DNA of 64,000 nt from Prevotella sp. (GTDB taxonomy: Bacteria > Bacteroidota > Bacteroidia > Bacteroidales > Bacteroidaceae): positions 124,001 through 188,000 of the forward strand of contig SUYH01000003.1 of NCBI GenBank assembly GCA_015060535.1, given 5' to 3'. Position 1 is the stretch's first letter, and each line of letters begins with the position of its first letter. Under the pieces are notes generated by a model. It saw only the letters and a list, made by a program, of their open reading frames with translations, had not been told where the DNA came from and made no database searches. A program made the translations under genes and the position numbers. Shown here piece by piece: positions 1 through 8,668 of this stretch.

Positions 1-1
1 A

Positions 2-1435
2 CTTTATAGGCTCCTCACCATTCTAGCATTGCTGACCTGCTGCTGGCAAAGTCAAGCTCAGGAAAGGCCATTGGCATTTCCTGGTGCCGAGGGTTTTGGT
101 CGCTATACGACTGGCGGACGCGGCGGTAATGTGTACCATGTCACTACACTGGAGGATGGTAACCAGAAAGGAACGTTGCGCTGGGCTAATGACCAACAAG
201 GTGCAAAGACGATAGTCTTCGACGTATCAGGAACAATTTTCCTGAAATCGCCACTTCAAATCTCACCCAACACCACAGTGGCAGGACAAACAGCTCCGGG
301 CGATGGAATCTGTGTGGCCGACTATCCCGTGACCGTAAGTTCAAATAACATCATCCGATATATGCGCTTCAGACTGGGCAACCGAGAGGTAGCTCATCAT
401 GAGGGTGACGGACTGGGAGGTAGCCGTTGCAGCAACGTCATCATAGACCATTGCTCTATCAGTTGGTCGATAGATGAGTGTCTTTCTGTATATGGCAACT
501 GGGACTTCACCATACAATGGTGCATCATAGGGCAGAGTCTGAACGATGCCGGCCATAAGAAAGGCAAACACGGATATGGAGGAAATTGGGGCGGTAGTGG
601 TGCTTCGTATCATCACAACCTGATGGCGCATCACTCCTCACGTACGCCAAGGCTTGGTCCCAGTCCGCAGACACAGACCGACGAACGAATGGACCTGCGA
701 TGCAACGTCATCTATAACTGGACGGAGAATGGCTGTTATGGCGGGGAGGGCATGACCATCAATATCGTGAACAACTACTACAAGCCTGGTCCAGGAACAC
801 CCAAAGACCTACGTGGTATGCGTATCGCTGCTCCTAACATCAGGACATCACAATATACGCACCACGGGACTGCTCGTCCTAACATCTGGGACAAGATGTG
901 GCACATCTGGGGAAAGTATTATGTGGAGGGTAACGTCAACGCAAGCTACCCTGAGGTCACGCGCCACAACTGGGACTATGGGGTATGGAACCAGATAGAC
1001 CGGCTAGGTAACGATGGAACCTATACGGAGGCTACGAAAGACTCCATCCGTCTTCGCGAACCTATGCCTTCTGAACCTGTCACCACACATTCGGCACAGG
1101 AAGCCTACGAACTGGTGCTACGTGATGCTGGTGCCTCGCTGCATCGTGATGCGTTGGACAAGACTATCGTGAATGATGTCAGGACGGGAAAGGCTACTTA
1201 TACCGGAAAAGGTTGCAAGCCTGGCATTATCAATACCCAATTCGATGTGGATGCACAGCAGCCCTGGCCTGTCTTGAAAAGCAAGAAAGCGCTGAAGGAT
1301 ACCGATGGCGATGGTATGCCCGATGCGTGGGAGCTTCGGCACCAATTGAATCCCAACGACGCCAGCGATGGCAACATCATCTGTAACGATGGTTACACCC
1401 ATCTCGAACACTATCTGAATGGAATCATCAATTAA
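2..1435 (+). CDS. Pectate lyase, PL1 family (5' end outside window)
   Basis: Exported enzyme that cleaves polygalacturonate by beta-elimination. The frame is open back to base 2 and encodes the hydrophobic end of a signal peptide (LLTILALLTCC, then AQ), so the true start lies upstream of the window. Counting from the TTG at 29, the mature N-terminus has the FPGAEGFG motif (about residues 17-24) typical of Bacteroidota PL1 enzymes. IDHCSISWS (139-147) and SSRTPRLG (203-210) match the parallel beta-helix core and the conserved Arg region. The C-terminus starts DTDGDGMPDAWE (from 424), a calcium-binding thrombospondin-3-like motif common at the end of such enzymes. It forms a co-directional cluster with the PL10 and GH3 genes. 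Family call is firm; exact substrate is inferred. Confidence 0.88.
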   Translation, partial: LYRLLTILALLTCCWQSQAQERPLAFPGAEGFGRYTTGGRGGNVYHVTTLEDGNQKGTLRWANDQQGAKTIVFDVSGTIFLKSPLQISPNTTVAGQTAPGDGICVADYPVTVSSNNIIRYMRFRLGNREVAHHEGDGLGGSRCSNVIIDHCSISWSIDECLSVYGNWDFTIQWCIIGQSLNDAGHKKGKHGYGGNWGGSGASYHHNLMAHHSSRTPRLGPSPQTQTDERMDLRCNVIYNWTENGCYGGEGMTINIVNNYYKPGPGTPKDLRGMRIAAPNIRTSQYTHHGTARPNIWDKMWHIWGKYYVEGNVNASYPEVTRHNWDYGVWNQIDRLGNDGTYTEATKDSIRLREPMPSEPVTTHSAQEAYELVLRDAGASLHRDALDKTIVNDVRTGKATYTGKGCKPGIINTQFDVDAQQPWPVLKSKKALKDTDGDGMPDAWELRHQLNPNDASDGNIICNDGYTHLEHYLNGIIN

Positions 1436-1460
1436 TCACATAAACAAACTAAGAAAGAAG

Positions 1461-3287
1461 ATGAAAAGGACATTATTACTATTAGCTTTTGCCGTTGCCT
1501 TTCTTGCAGACGGCTATGCTCAAACTGCTTCTTCCATGAAATGGTCAGAAATCTGTTCTGGCAAGATGTCTGCCGACTGGTATGGTAGTGAAGAAGCACA
1601 GCAGATTGCTGACAGGTTGCTTAACAACCAGAAGAATAGCGGCGGTTGGATGAAGAATATCGAATTCCACAAAGAAGACGATTCCAGTGGCAAGAGCGAG
1701 CACTCCTGCCTGGACAACGCTGCCACCACAATGGAGATGCGATTCCTGGCCAAAGTATACCAGAAAACCAAAGCTGCCAAGTACCAGGAATCGTTCCAAA
1801 AGGCACTCAACATGATTTTTACGGCTGAGAAGAGTGTGGGCGGCTGGTCGCAGTACTGGCCCCTGTCAGGCAATGGTAGCTATCAAGACTACATCACCTT
1901 CAATGATGACCTCATGACCAACGTCATGAAAATACTCAAGGACATCTACACCAACAAGGGCGACTTTGCCGACATCGTCGACGAGACCAACCGTACCAAG
2001 TGCCAGGCCTCGTTTGACAAGGCCATCGAGTGCATCATCAACTGCCAGGTGGACGATAATGGCACCAAGGCGGCCTGGTGTGCCCAGCACGACCCTAACG
2101 ATTTCCTGCCCATGGAAGGCCGTCCCCATGAACTGCCCTCCATCAGTGGCTACGAGTCGGCCAACCTGTTGTCATACCTGATGACGATTGAGAACCCCTC
2201 CGAAGCACTGCAAAACACCATTCATACAGCCGTTGCATGGCTAGATGCTCACAAGTACAAAGACAATGCCGCCGTTGAGAACTTTACCAACGCCAATGGT
2301 GAATCCGACCGACATATTGTAGAAAAGTCTGGTAGTGCAGTCTGGGGACGCTTCATCCAGTTGGGCGGCGAGACAGGCAACGCCAACTATCAGAAGTTCT
2401 TCAACAAGCTAAATAATCGTAACAAATCACGTTCTTATTCTACAGGTGGTAAGACCTACACATATAAAGAATACGAAATCGCCACGAACTCGTACAATGC
2501 AGAGAAGGCCTATCAGCCCATCTTCGCCATCTACGATGACCAGCTGCAGCACCTCTACTACCGTTTTCTCTACAGCTTTGAGGATGCTCCTGAGACCACA
2601 GACTGGAAGGGATGCACCGTGCCCACATCGCTCAACGCCCTGCGTCGCACGAAATACCAGTTCATGGGTAGCTGGCCGCTCAACGTCATCAAGAACGAGT
2701 ATCCCGCTTGGAAGCAGCGCATGGAGAGTCAGGGAGGTGACGACTATACGACCTACGTACTTTCGACAGAGACCAATACGGGCGACAACAGCTCGTCAGA
2801 ATACCATTTTGACAACGGTATCACCATCACAAACGCCAATAACAAAGGCTATGGAGCGGGGAAGTCGAATACCATCAAATATTCCGCTGGTGTCGACTAT
2901 ACCGTCACCCTTCCTGCCAACATGAAGATTTCCAAAGTGTCGTTCTACGGCTACGACAACTACGATTCCAATGCCTACATCAACAGCTTCAACGGCACGC
3001 AGTACGGCACGACCGACTACGTCTTCCCTGCCAAAAACGGCGACGACATGACTTACGTCACCCACACGCTGACGGCTGCCAGTCCCATCTCCGGCAGCTT
3101 TACATTCTCGCTAGGCAAAAAGCAGTGCTGTCTTATCCTCACCCTCTATCAGAACAATGGGAACACTGCCATCACGCTGCCTGTCTCCAATGAGCAACAG
3201 ACGCCCATCTACAACCTCCAGGGTGTGCGAGTGACCAACCCCGGCCAGGGTATCTATATCCAAAACGGCAAGAAATATATTAAATAA
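1461..3287 (+). CDS. Pectate lyase, PL10 family, with C-terminal beta-sandwich and sorting-like tail
   Basis: Predicted extracellular pectate lyase (608 aa). The ATG at 1461 is chosen because it gives a clean signal peptide (MKRTLLLLAFAVAFLADGYA) and follows AAGAAAGAAG; an in-frame ATG at 1419 would overlap the previous gene and bury the signal. Residues about 25-440 carry the PL10 (alpha/alpha)-type lyase fold, with SADWYGSEEA, GGWMKNIEFH and LDNAATTMEMRFLA. Residues about 445-575 look like a Ser/Asn/Tyr-rich beta-sandwich module, possibly carbohydrate-binding. The end (YNLQGVRV...GIYIQNGKKYIK) resembles the short C-terminal tails seen on many Bacteroidota secreted proteins, reminiscent of type IX sorting domains. 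It lies 25 bases after PL1 and 5 bases before GH3, so the three are probably co-transcribed. Confidence 0.87.
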   Translation: MKRTLLLLAFAVAFLADGYAQTASSMKWSEICSGKMSADWYGSEEAQQIADRLLNNQKNSGGWMKNIEFHKEDDSSGKSEHSCLDNAATTMEMRFLAKVYQKTKAAKYQESFQKALNMIFTAEKSVGGWSQYWPLSGNGSYQDYITFNDDLMTNVMKILKDIYTNKGDFADIVDETNRTKCQASFDKAIECIINCQVDDNGTKAAWCAQHDPNDFLPMEGRPHELPSISGYESANLLSYLMTIENPSEALQNTIHTAVAWLDAHKYKDNAAVENFTNANGESDRHIVEKSGSAVWGRFIQLGGETGNANYQKFFNKLNNRNKSRSYSTGGKTYTYKEYEIATNSYNAEKAYQPIFAIYDDQLQHLYYRFLYSFEDAPETTDWKGCTVPTSLNALRRTKYQFMGSWPLNVIKNEYPAWKQRMESQGGDDYTTYVLSTETNTGDNSSSEYHFDNGITITNANNKGYGAGKSNTIKYSAGVDYTVTLPANMKISKVSFYGYDNYDSNAYINSFNGTQYGTTDYVFPAKNGDDMTYVTHTLTAASPISGSFTFSLGKKQCCLILTLYQNNGNTAITLPVSNEQQTPIYNLQGVRVTNPGQGIYIQNGKKYIK

Positions 3288-3292
3288 GGAAT

Positions 3293-5884
3293 ATGAAAAG
3301 ACTACTGACCACGATTTTCGCTGCTGTAGCTCTGACAGCCAGCGCACAGGTATTACCGTATCAGAATCCAGAACTGCCAGCTGAACAGCGGGCTGACGAC
3401 CTGTTAGGCCGACTGACACTGGAAGAGAAAGTGAAACTGATGATGGATACGTCGCCAGCCATCCCCCGACTGGGCATTCCACAGTTCCAGTGGTGGAACG
3501 AGGCGTTGCACGGCATTGGACGAAATGGCTTCGCCACCGTATTCCCTATCACGATGGCGATGGCAGCCTCTTGGGACGATGCCCTACTCCACCAGGTGTT
3601 TACTGCCGTCAGCGACGAGGCTCGCGTGAAAGCTCAGCAGGCCAAGCGCTCTGGCGACATTAAACGCTACCAGAGTCTGTCGTTTTGGACCCCCAACATC
3701 AACATCTTCCGCGATCCTCGCTGGGGACGCGGACAGGAGACCTACGGTGAAGATCCCTATCTGACCACGAAGATGGGACTAGCCGTAGTACGAGGACTAC
3801 AAGGAGTTGGCTATAATGGTGAAGACTTGGGTGTCAGCAAATACCGTAAGCTGCTGGCTTGTGCCAAGCACTTTGCCGTACATAGCGGACCGGAGTGGAA
3901 CCGCCATACCTTTAACATCGAGAATCTGCCCGAGCGTGACCTTTGGGAGACCTATCTGCCTGCCTTCAAGGCACTGGTGCAAGAAGGCAAGGTGGCAGAG
4001 GTGATGTGTGCCTACCAGCGTATCGATGGTCAGGCTTGTTGTGCCCAGAGCCGCTATGAGCAGCAAATCCTGCGCGACGAATGGGGATTTAAGGGACTGA
4101 TTACCAGCGACTGCGGAGCCATCCGTGACTTCCTGCCCACATGGCACAATGTAGCCAAAGATGGTCCTGAGGCTTCTGCCAAGGCCGTATTGGCAGGCAC
4201 CGATGTGGAGTGTGGTTCTGAATACAAAAATCTGCCTGCAGCTGTTAAGCGTGGCGATATCAAAGAGACTGACCTGGACCGTAGCCTGCGCCGCCTGCTG
4301 ATAGCCCGCTTCGAACTGGGCGACTTCGACAGCGACGAACTGAACGCATGGACTAAGATTCCTGAAAGTGTTGTTGCCAGCAAGGAGCATAAGGAGCTTG
4401 CTCTACAGATGGCACGTAAAGGCATCGTGCTGCTCAAGAACAACGGTGTGCTCCCCCTAAACAATGACAAATTAGTAGTGATGGGCCCCAATGCCAACGA
4501 CTCCGTCATGATGTGGGGCAACTATGCAGGCTATCCCACCCGTACCATTACCGCACTCGAGGGCATCCGGAAAACATCAAACATCAAACATCAAACGTCA
4601 AACATCAAATACATCCAGGGTTGCGGACTGACGCGTAACGAAGCCTTCGAGAGTCGCTACGATCTGGTTCAGGGTCCATTGGGTTACCAAGGCATGCAAG
4701 CCATCTATTGGAACAATACCGAAATGAAGGGACAGCCTGTGACTACCGTTCATATTGCCAATCCCGTCAAGCTGAGTAACGGTGGAAATACCGTGTTTGC
4801 CCCTGGCGTGAATCTCGAGAACTTCTCTGCACGTCTGGATGGTGTCTTCAAGCCTACCAAGGACGAGACGCTCATCTTCGACATCAGTGCCGACGATAAG
4901 CTGCGCCTCATTGTCAATGGCGATACGCTGGTCGACATCTGGAAGGTACGTCACCGTATTCAGGGTGGCAAGAAGGAGCTGGCCGTTAAGGCTGGGCAAC
5001 ACTACCGCATCCAGATAGACTATGTGCAGGAGACAGGCTATGCCTCCCTGAACTTCGACATCAAGAAGAAGGTTACCCCTACACCAGAGCAACTCTTAGC
5101 ACAGATTGGCGACACCGAGACGGTGATCTTCGTAGGCGGCATCTCGCCCAGCCTGGAAGGTGAGGAGATGAAGGTCAGCGAGCCAGGTTTCAAAGGAGGT
5201 GACCGTACCAGCATCGAGTTGCCTCAGGCACAACGTGACCTGCTGGCCTTGCTCCACAAAGCAGGCAAAAAAGTCATCTTCGTCAACTGCTCTGGCTCTG
5301 CGATGGGGCTGACACCTGAGACGGAGTCGTGCGACGCCATCCTTCAGTGGTGGTACGACGGTGAGCAGGGCGGTAGCGCTTTGGCCGACGTGCTCTTTGG
5401 CGACTACAACCCCAGCGGCAAGCTGCCTATCACGTTCTACAAGAGCACGGACGAGTTGCCCGACTTCCTGGATTACACCATGAAGAACCGCACCTATCGC
5501 TACTACCAGGGCGAGGCGCTGTTCCCCTTCGGCTATGGTCTGAGTTACACGACCTTCGACATCAGCAAACCCATTTATAAGAATAATAAGGTACGCGTGA
5601 CGGTGAAGAACACCAATACCCGTCAGGGCACGGAGACCGTACAGGTCTACATCCGCCGACTGGCTGACAAGGAAGGTCCACTGAAGACGCTGAAAGCTTA
5701 CAAGCAGGTAGAGCTGAATCCCGGCGAAAGCAAAGTGGTGGATATCGACTTCCCCCGCCAAAGTTTTGAGGGATGGGATGCTGGGACCAACACCATGCGC
5801 GTCGTACCAGGACGGTACGAGCTGATGGTGGGTTCGTCGAGTGCCGATAAGGATTTGAAGAAGGTGGTTGTTACAGTGAAGTAA
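3293..5884 (+). CDS. Glycoside hydrolase family 3 (beta-xylosidase/beta-glucosidase type) with PA14 insert
   Basis: Exo-acting glycosidase that would trim oligosaccharides in the periplasm or at the surface. It has a signal peptide (residues 1-19), the GH3 TIM-barrel from about 25 to 365 with the nucleophile in the TSDCGA motif (Asp273), and the second alpha/beta domain. A PA14-like insertion covers about 453-595, and a fibronectin-III-like C-terminal domain covers about 780-863. The length (863 aa) fits Bacteroidales beta-xylosidase-like GH3 enzymes. Substrate cannot be fixed from sequence; the neighbouring pectate lyases suggest pectin or arabinoxylan side chains. Odd feature: residues about 428-439 are encoded by five tandem ACATCAA heptamers (4574-4608). 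The 3' end overlaps the convergent antiporter gene by 14 bases. Confidence 0.9.
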   Translation: MKRLLTTIFAAVALTASAQVLPYQNPELPAEQRADDLLGRLTLEEKVKLMMDTSPAIPRLGIPQFQWWNEALHGIGRNGFATVFPITMAMAASWDDALLHQVFTAVSDEARVKAQQAKRSGDIKRYQSLSFWTPNINIFRDPRWGRGQETYGEDPYLTTKMGLAVVRGLQGVGYNGEDLGVSKYRKLLACAKHFAVHSGPEWNRHTFNIENLPERDLWETYLPAFKALVQEGKVAEVMCAYQRIDGQACCAQSRYEQQILRDEWGFKGLITSDCGAIRDFLPTWHNVAKDGPEASAKAVLAGTDVECGSEYKNLPAAVKRGDIKETDLDRSLRRLLIARFELGDFDSDELNAWTKIPESVVASKEHKELALQMARKGIVLLKNNGVLPLNNDKLVVMGPNANDSVMMWGNYAGYPTRTITALEGIRKTSNIKHQTSNIKYIQGCGLTRNEAFESRYDLVQGPLGYQGMQAIYWNNTEMKGQPVTTVHIANPVKLSNGGNTVFAPGVNLENFSARLDGVFKPTKDETLIFDISADDKLRLIVNGDTLVDIWKVRHRIQGGKKELAVKAGQHYRIQIDYVQETGYASLNFDIKKKVTPTPEQLLAQIGDTETVIFVGGISPSLEGEEMKVSEPGFKGGDRTSIELPQAQRDLLALLHKAGKKVIFVNCSGSAMGLTPETESCDAILQWWYDGEQGGSALADVLFGDYNPSGKLPITFYKSTDELPDFLDYTMKNRTYRYYQGEALFPFGYGLSYTTFDISKPIYKNNKVRVTVKNTNTRQGTETVQVYIRRLADKEGPLKTLKAYKQVELNPGESKVVDIDFPRQSFEGWDAGTNTMRVVPGRYELMVGSSSADKDLKKVVVTVK
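4574..4608 (+). repeat. Heptamer tandem repeat inside the GH3 coding region
   Basis: Five consecutive 7-bp units, ACATCAA (fourth unit ACGTCAA). Because 7 is not a multiple of 3, the repeat reads through all frames and yields the quasi-repeated peptide TSNIKHQTSNIK. It lies in the linker before the PA14 insert, where extra residues may be tolerated. A gain or loss of one unit would shift the frame. Confidence 0.9.
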
Positions 5885-6794
5885 TCAACCACCCCAGATA
5901 AACGAGATACCCTACTACAAGGGCTGCACCCTCCCAACGCTCTACCGTAAAGCGTGTAAAGGAGAACAGCCAGACTAGGGATACTGATAAGAGCATCACT
6001 ACCATATCCAAGGTGGTGATGCCTTCTATTTCCAAAGGACAGATGGTTGCCGTCAGTCCCAAGATAAGCAGGATATTAAATACATTCGAGCCGATGACGT
6101 TGCCGATAGCGATAGCCGACTGTCCCTTGCGGGCTGCCACCACACTAGTAGCCAGTTCAGGCAACGAGGTACCGCCAGCCACTACCGTCAGACCTACCAC
6201 ACCCTCACTGATGCCCAGCGATAAAGCCACATTCGATGCGGAATCGACGAAGAGGTTGCTGCCTAAAACAAGTCCTGCTAAGCCACCTATGAGGTAAAGG
6301 AGATTCTTCCAAACTGGAGAAGACTCCTTAACGGCCTCGCTGCTACCCTTCTTGGCCAGCATCAGCGTATAAGTCATGAAGATGGCAAAGCCTATCAGCA
6401 GGATGATGCCATCCATCATGCTAAGGAAACTATCCAATGCCAACAGGATGAGGAGTACGGAAGCACCTACGGAGAAAGGGATGTCCTTTTTCACCGTAGA
6501 AGGACTGATGATCATGGGAGCCACCATTGCTGCACAGCCGACAATGAGCATCGCATTCATAGTGTTCGACCCTACCACATTACCTACCGCCATATCGGGC
6601 GTACCCTTCAATGCCGAGACCAGACTGACAAACAACTCCGGAGCCGATGTACCGGCTGCCACGATGGTCAGTCCAATGATGATTTCAGGCACATTCATCC
6701 TGCGTGCCAATGACGAGGCACCCTCTGTCAGTTTATCGGCACCAAACAACACGAGTGCCACCCCAACTACTATAAATAGAATATCAAATATCAT
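5871..6794 (-). CDS. Calcium/sodium antiporter, YrbG family
   Basis: Inner-membrane cation exchanger of the CaCA superfamily, expected to export Ca2+ in exchange for Na+. Two inverted halves each carry an alpha-repeat: GLTIVAAGTSAPELFVS near the N-terminus and GLTVVAGGTSLPELATS in the second half, both with the acidic residue that binds cation. About ten hydrophobic segments are visible and the length (307 aa) is normal. ATG 6794 is chosen because MIFDILFIVVGVALVLFGAD begins the first helix; a further in-frame ATG (6827) lies deep inside hslR. The start overlaps the end of hslR by 11 bases and the gene ends 14 bases inside the convergent GH3 gene. Direct partner and regulation are not visible. 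Confidence 0.9.
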   Translation of the reverse strand: MIFDILFIVVGVALVLFGADKLTEGASSLARRMNVPEIIIGLTIVAAGTSAPELFVSLVSALKGTPDMAVGNVVGSNTMNAMLIVGCAAMVAPMIISPSTVKKDIPFSVGASVLLILLALDSFLSMMDGIILLIGFAIFMTYTLMLAKKGSSEAVKESSPVWKNLLYLIGGLAGLVLGSNLFVDSASNVALSLGISEGVVGLTVVAGGTSLPELATSVVAARKGQSAIAIGNVIGSNVFNILLILGLTATICPLEIEGITTLDMVVMLLSVSLVWLFSFTRFTVERWEGAALVVGYLVYLGWLITSL

Positions 6795-7221
6795 CGTCAT
6801 CGCTATCAAAATCGAAGTCAAAGTCATACCCCCCCATAGCGGGGCCTACAAAATCGTCCAATGCACGACGGTCTTTCTTCGTAGGACGACCCGTACCACG
6901 CTGGCGATTGACAAAGCCGCTGATGCGGTTCATCTCCAGCAGCTCATACTGGTCAGGAGTTGTCACGTTCTCGTAGATTTCAGGCAGCAGCTTTGCCCCT
7001 ACCCGCTGTTCGATAGTTTTCAGGATTTTGAACGAATAGGTCACAGGAGGCTTGCGCACACTGACAACCTCGCCCACCTTCACCATGCGAGAGGGTTTCA
7101 CGTTCATGCCCTGAATGGTGACACGTCCATTCTTGATGGCATCGGCGGCGATGGTACGCGTCTTGAAAATGCGAGCTGCCCATAGCCATTTGTCTACACG
7201 GGCTTCTGTTGTTTCTGCCAT
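6784..7221 (-). CDS. hslR: S4-domain RNA-binding protein, Hsp15 (HslR) family
   Basis: Small cytoplasmic RNA-binding protein. In Escherichia coli the homologue binds stalled 50S subunits carrying peptidyl-tRNA. The S4 fold occupies residues about 8-70 (RVDKWLWAARIFKTRTIAADA, then GRVTIQG and VKVGEVVSV). The middle has a basic stretch (NRQRGTGRPTKKDRR) expected to contact rRNA. The end is a strongly acidic tail (DFDFDFDSDDDDI) typical of Bacteroidota versions. It overlaps pth by 28 bases (7194-7221), so the two are translationally linked, and both act on peptidyl-tRNA problems, which makes the pairing sensible. Confidence 0.88.
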   Translation of the reverse strand: MAETTEARVDKWLWAARIFKTRTIAADAIKNGRVTIQGMNVKPSRMVKVGEVVSVRKPPVTYSFKILKTIEQRVGAKLLPEIYENVTTPDQYELLEMNRISGFVNRQRGTGRPTKKDRRALDDFVGPAMGGYDFDFDFDSDDDDI

Positions 7222-7796
7222 ACGGGAGTCTTTCCTATCTTGTTATACTGATTCATCGTGAAGTCGACACCAGAGAGCACAAAACTCTTGATGATGTCTA
7301 CCGCCACGTCAATGGTAGGTTGCAGATGAGCCTGCTCTTCTGACGAGAAGCGGCCGAGTACGTGGTCTATCTGGGCTCCAATAGGATAGTCGTTGCCGAT
7401 ACCCATACGTAGTCGGGCATAGTTCTGACCTATCAGTTGCTGGATGTGTCCCAGTCCGTTGTGACCACCATTCGACCCATTGCCCTTCAATCGAAAGGAG
7501 CCTAAAGGCAGTGCCACATCGTCGCTGATGACCAACAGTCGGCTCTGGTCGATATTCTCCTGGTTCAGCCAGTAGCGCACAGCATTACCGCTCAAGTTCA
7601 TAAAGGTGGTGGGCTTCAGCAGGAATACCTTACGGCCCTTCAGACTCGTCTCACCCACAAAGCCATAACGCTTGTCAGCAAAAACGATATTGGACGCCTT
7701 AGCAAAAGCGTCCAATACCATAAATCCTGTGTTGTGGCGGGTCTCAGCATATTCGTCGCCGGGATTACCCAAACCTACAATAAGATACTTGTCCAT
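7194..7796 (-). CDS. pth: Peptidyl-tRNA hydrolase
   Basis: Releases tRNA from peptidyl-tRNA that drops off the ribosome; essential cytoplasmic esterase. The 200-aa protein has the N-terminal GLGNPGDEYAETRHNTGF block with the catalytic His, TFMNLSGNAV with the substrate-binding Asn, and SDDVALPLGSFRLK with the Asp that assists catalysis. GSNGGHNGL is also present. It sits between rplY and hslR on the minus strand, a translation-related group. The spacer to rplY is filled by a heptamer repeat that begins at the rplY stop codon. Confidence 0.95.
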   Translation of the reverse strand: MDKYLIVGLGNPGDEYAETRHNTGFMVLDAFAKASNIVFADKRYGFVGETSLKGRKVFLLKPTTFMNLSGNAVRYWLNQENIDQSRLLVISDDVALPLGSFRLKGNGSNGGHNGLGHIQQLIGQNYARLRMGIGNDYPIGAQIDHVLGRFSSEEQAHLQPTIDVAVDIIKSFVLSGVDFTMNQYNKIGKTPVWQKQQKPV

Positions 7797-7822
7797 TCAA
7801 TTTGAATTATGAATGTTGAGTG

Positions 7823-7850
7823 CCTCATTCCTCATTCCACATTCCTCATT
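7823..7850 (-). repeat. Heptamer spacer repeat between rplY and pth
   Basis: Four 7-bp units on the plus strand, CCTCATT, CCTCATT, CCACATT, CCTCATT (AATGAGG on the transcribed strand). The array begins at the rplY stop codon and ends 26 bases before the pth start. Confidence 0.85.
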
Positions 7851-8452
7851 TACTCTGCGGCAGCAGCCTCAGCAGCAGCCGAACGAGAAGCACGTGTAGC
7901 CTTAACAGAGCAAACGATAACTTCCTTCGGAGTAGCAATCTCCAAGCCCTCGAAGCTCAGCTGACCAACCTTGATAGCCTTACCCAGCTGCAGCTCGGTA
8001 ACGTCGACATCCAGCTTCTCAGGAATGTTCTTGTAAGGAGCTGTAACGTTGATCTTACGGATAGAGAGGTTCAGACGACCACCATCACGAACACCCTGAG
8101 CGTGACCAGTGAGGTTAACGGGCAGACCTACAGTGATAGCCTTGGTCTCGTTGATCTCGAAGAAGTCTACGTGCAGCAGTGCATCGGTTGTGGGATGGAA
8201 CTGGAGCTCCTTCATGATTGCCTTGTGCTCCTTGCCATCGATGTTCAGGTTTACTACATATACATGAGGAGAGTAGACTGCTTTGCGGAGCTCAGCCATG
8301 GGAGCCATGAAAGCCATTGCCTCGGGCAAACCGTTCTCACCCTTTTTCTCACCATACAGATTGCAGGGAATCATACCCTCCTTGCGAAGCAACTTTGAGG
8401 CCTTCTTGCCCATGTCGGTGCGCTTCTTACCGCTTACATTAATTTCTTTCAT
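7850..8452 (-). CDS. rplY: 50S ribosomal protein L25, long Ctc form
   Basis: 5S rRNA-binding ribosomal protein of the long general-stress (Ctc/TL5) type (200 aa). The N-terminal L25 domain (about residues 1-95: MKEINVSGKKRTDMGKKASK, PCNLYGEKKG) is followed by the beta-rich TL5 C-terminal domain. An Ala/Glu/Ser-rich tail (SRSAAAEAAAAE) ends the protein. It is the first gene of the minus-strand rplY-pth-hslR-antiporter run and is divergent from nusB, with a -7 box at 8525-8532. High expression is expected. Confidence 0.95.
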   Translation of the reverse strand: MKEINVSGKKRTDMGKKASKLLRKEGMIPCNLYGEKKGENGLPEAMAFMAPMAELRKAVYSPHVYVVNLNIDGKEHKAIMKELQFHPTTDALLHVDFFEINETKAITVGLPVNLTGHAQGVRDGGRLNLSIRKINVTAPYKNIPEKLDVDVTELQLGKAIKVGQLSFEGLEIATPKEVIVCSVKATRASRSAAAEAAAAE

Positions 8453-8524
8453 AATTAATAATGTGTTACTCTAAAATTAAGATTATTTGCTTAATTCACC
8501 ATCACACGATGCGAAAAGCGGGTG

Positions 8525-8532
8525 CAAAGGTA
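8525..8532 (-). promoter_or_regulatory. -7 promoter box for rplY
   Basis: On the minus strand this reads TACCTTTG, matching the Bacteroidota sigma-ABfr -7 consensus TAnnTTTG, about 70 bases upstream of the rplY start. No clear TTTG -33 element is seen at the usual 19-21 base spacing; the heptamer array 8541-8568 occupies that place. Confidence 0.6.
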
Positions 8533-8540
8533 CGAAAAAA

Positions 8541-8568
8541 AGTGAAAAGTGAAAAGTGAAAAGTGAAA
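8541..8568 (+). repeat. AGTGAAA heptamer array in the rplY/nusB intergenic region
   Basis: Four exact AGTGAAA units followed by AA, located between the divergent promoters of rplY and nusB. It covers the position where the rplY -33 element would be, so unit number could change promoter geometry (inference). Confidence 0.85.
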
Positions 8569-8602
8569 AATTTGCTTCCGCAGCCATAAAAAAAACTTTT
8601 TT

Positions 8603-8634
8603 TTTGTATAATCGGGGATAATTTCGTAATTTTG
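8603..8634 (+). promoter_or_regulatory. Promoter of the nusB operon
   Basis: TTTG at 8603-8606 and TAATTTTG at 8627-8634, separated by 20 bases, fit the Bacteroidota -33/-7 promoter layout. The predicted transcript start is about 28 bases before the nusB ATG. Confidence 0.65.
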
Positions 8635-8668
8635 CACCCTGATAAGAGTATCAAATGAAGAGAAAGTT

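Noticed and set aside
6376-7185. 269-residue plus-strand frame
   Set aside because: Antisense to the antiporter and hslR; composition is that of a shadow frame.
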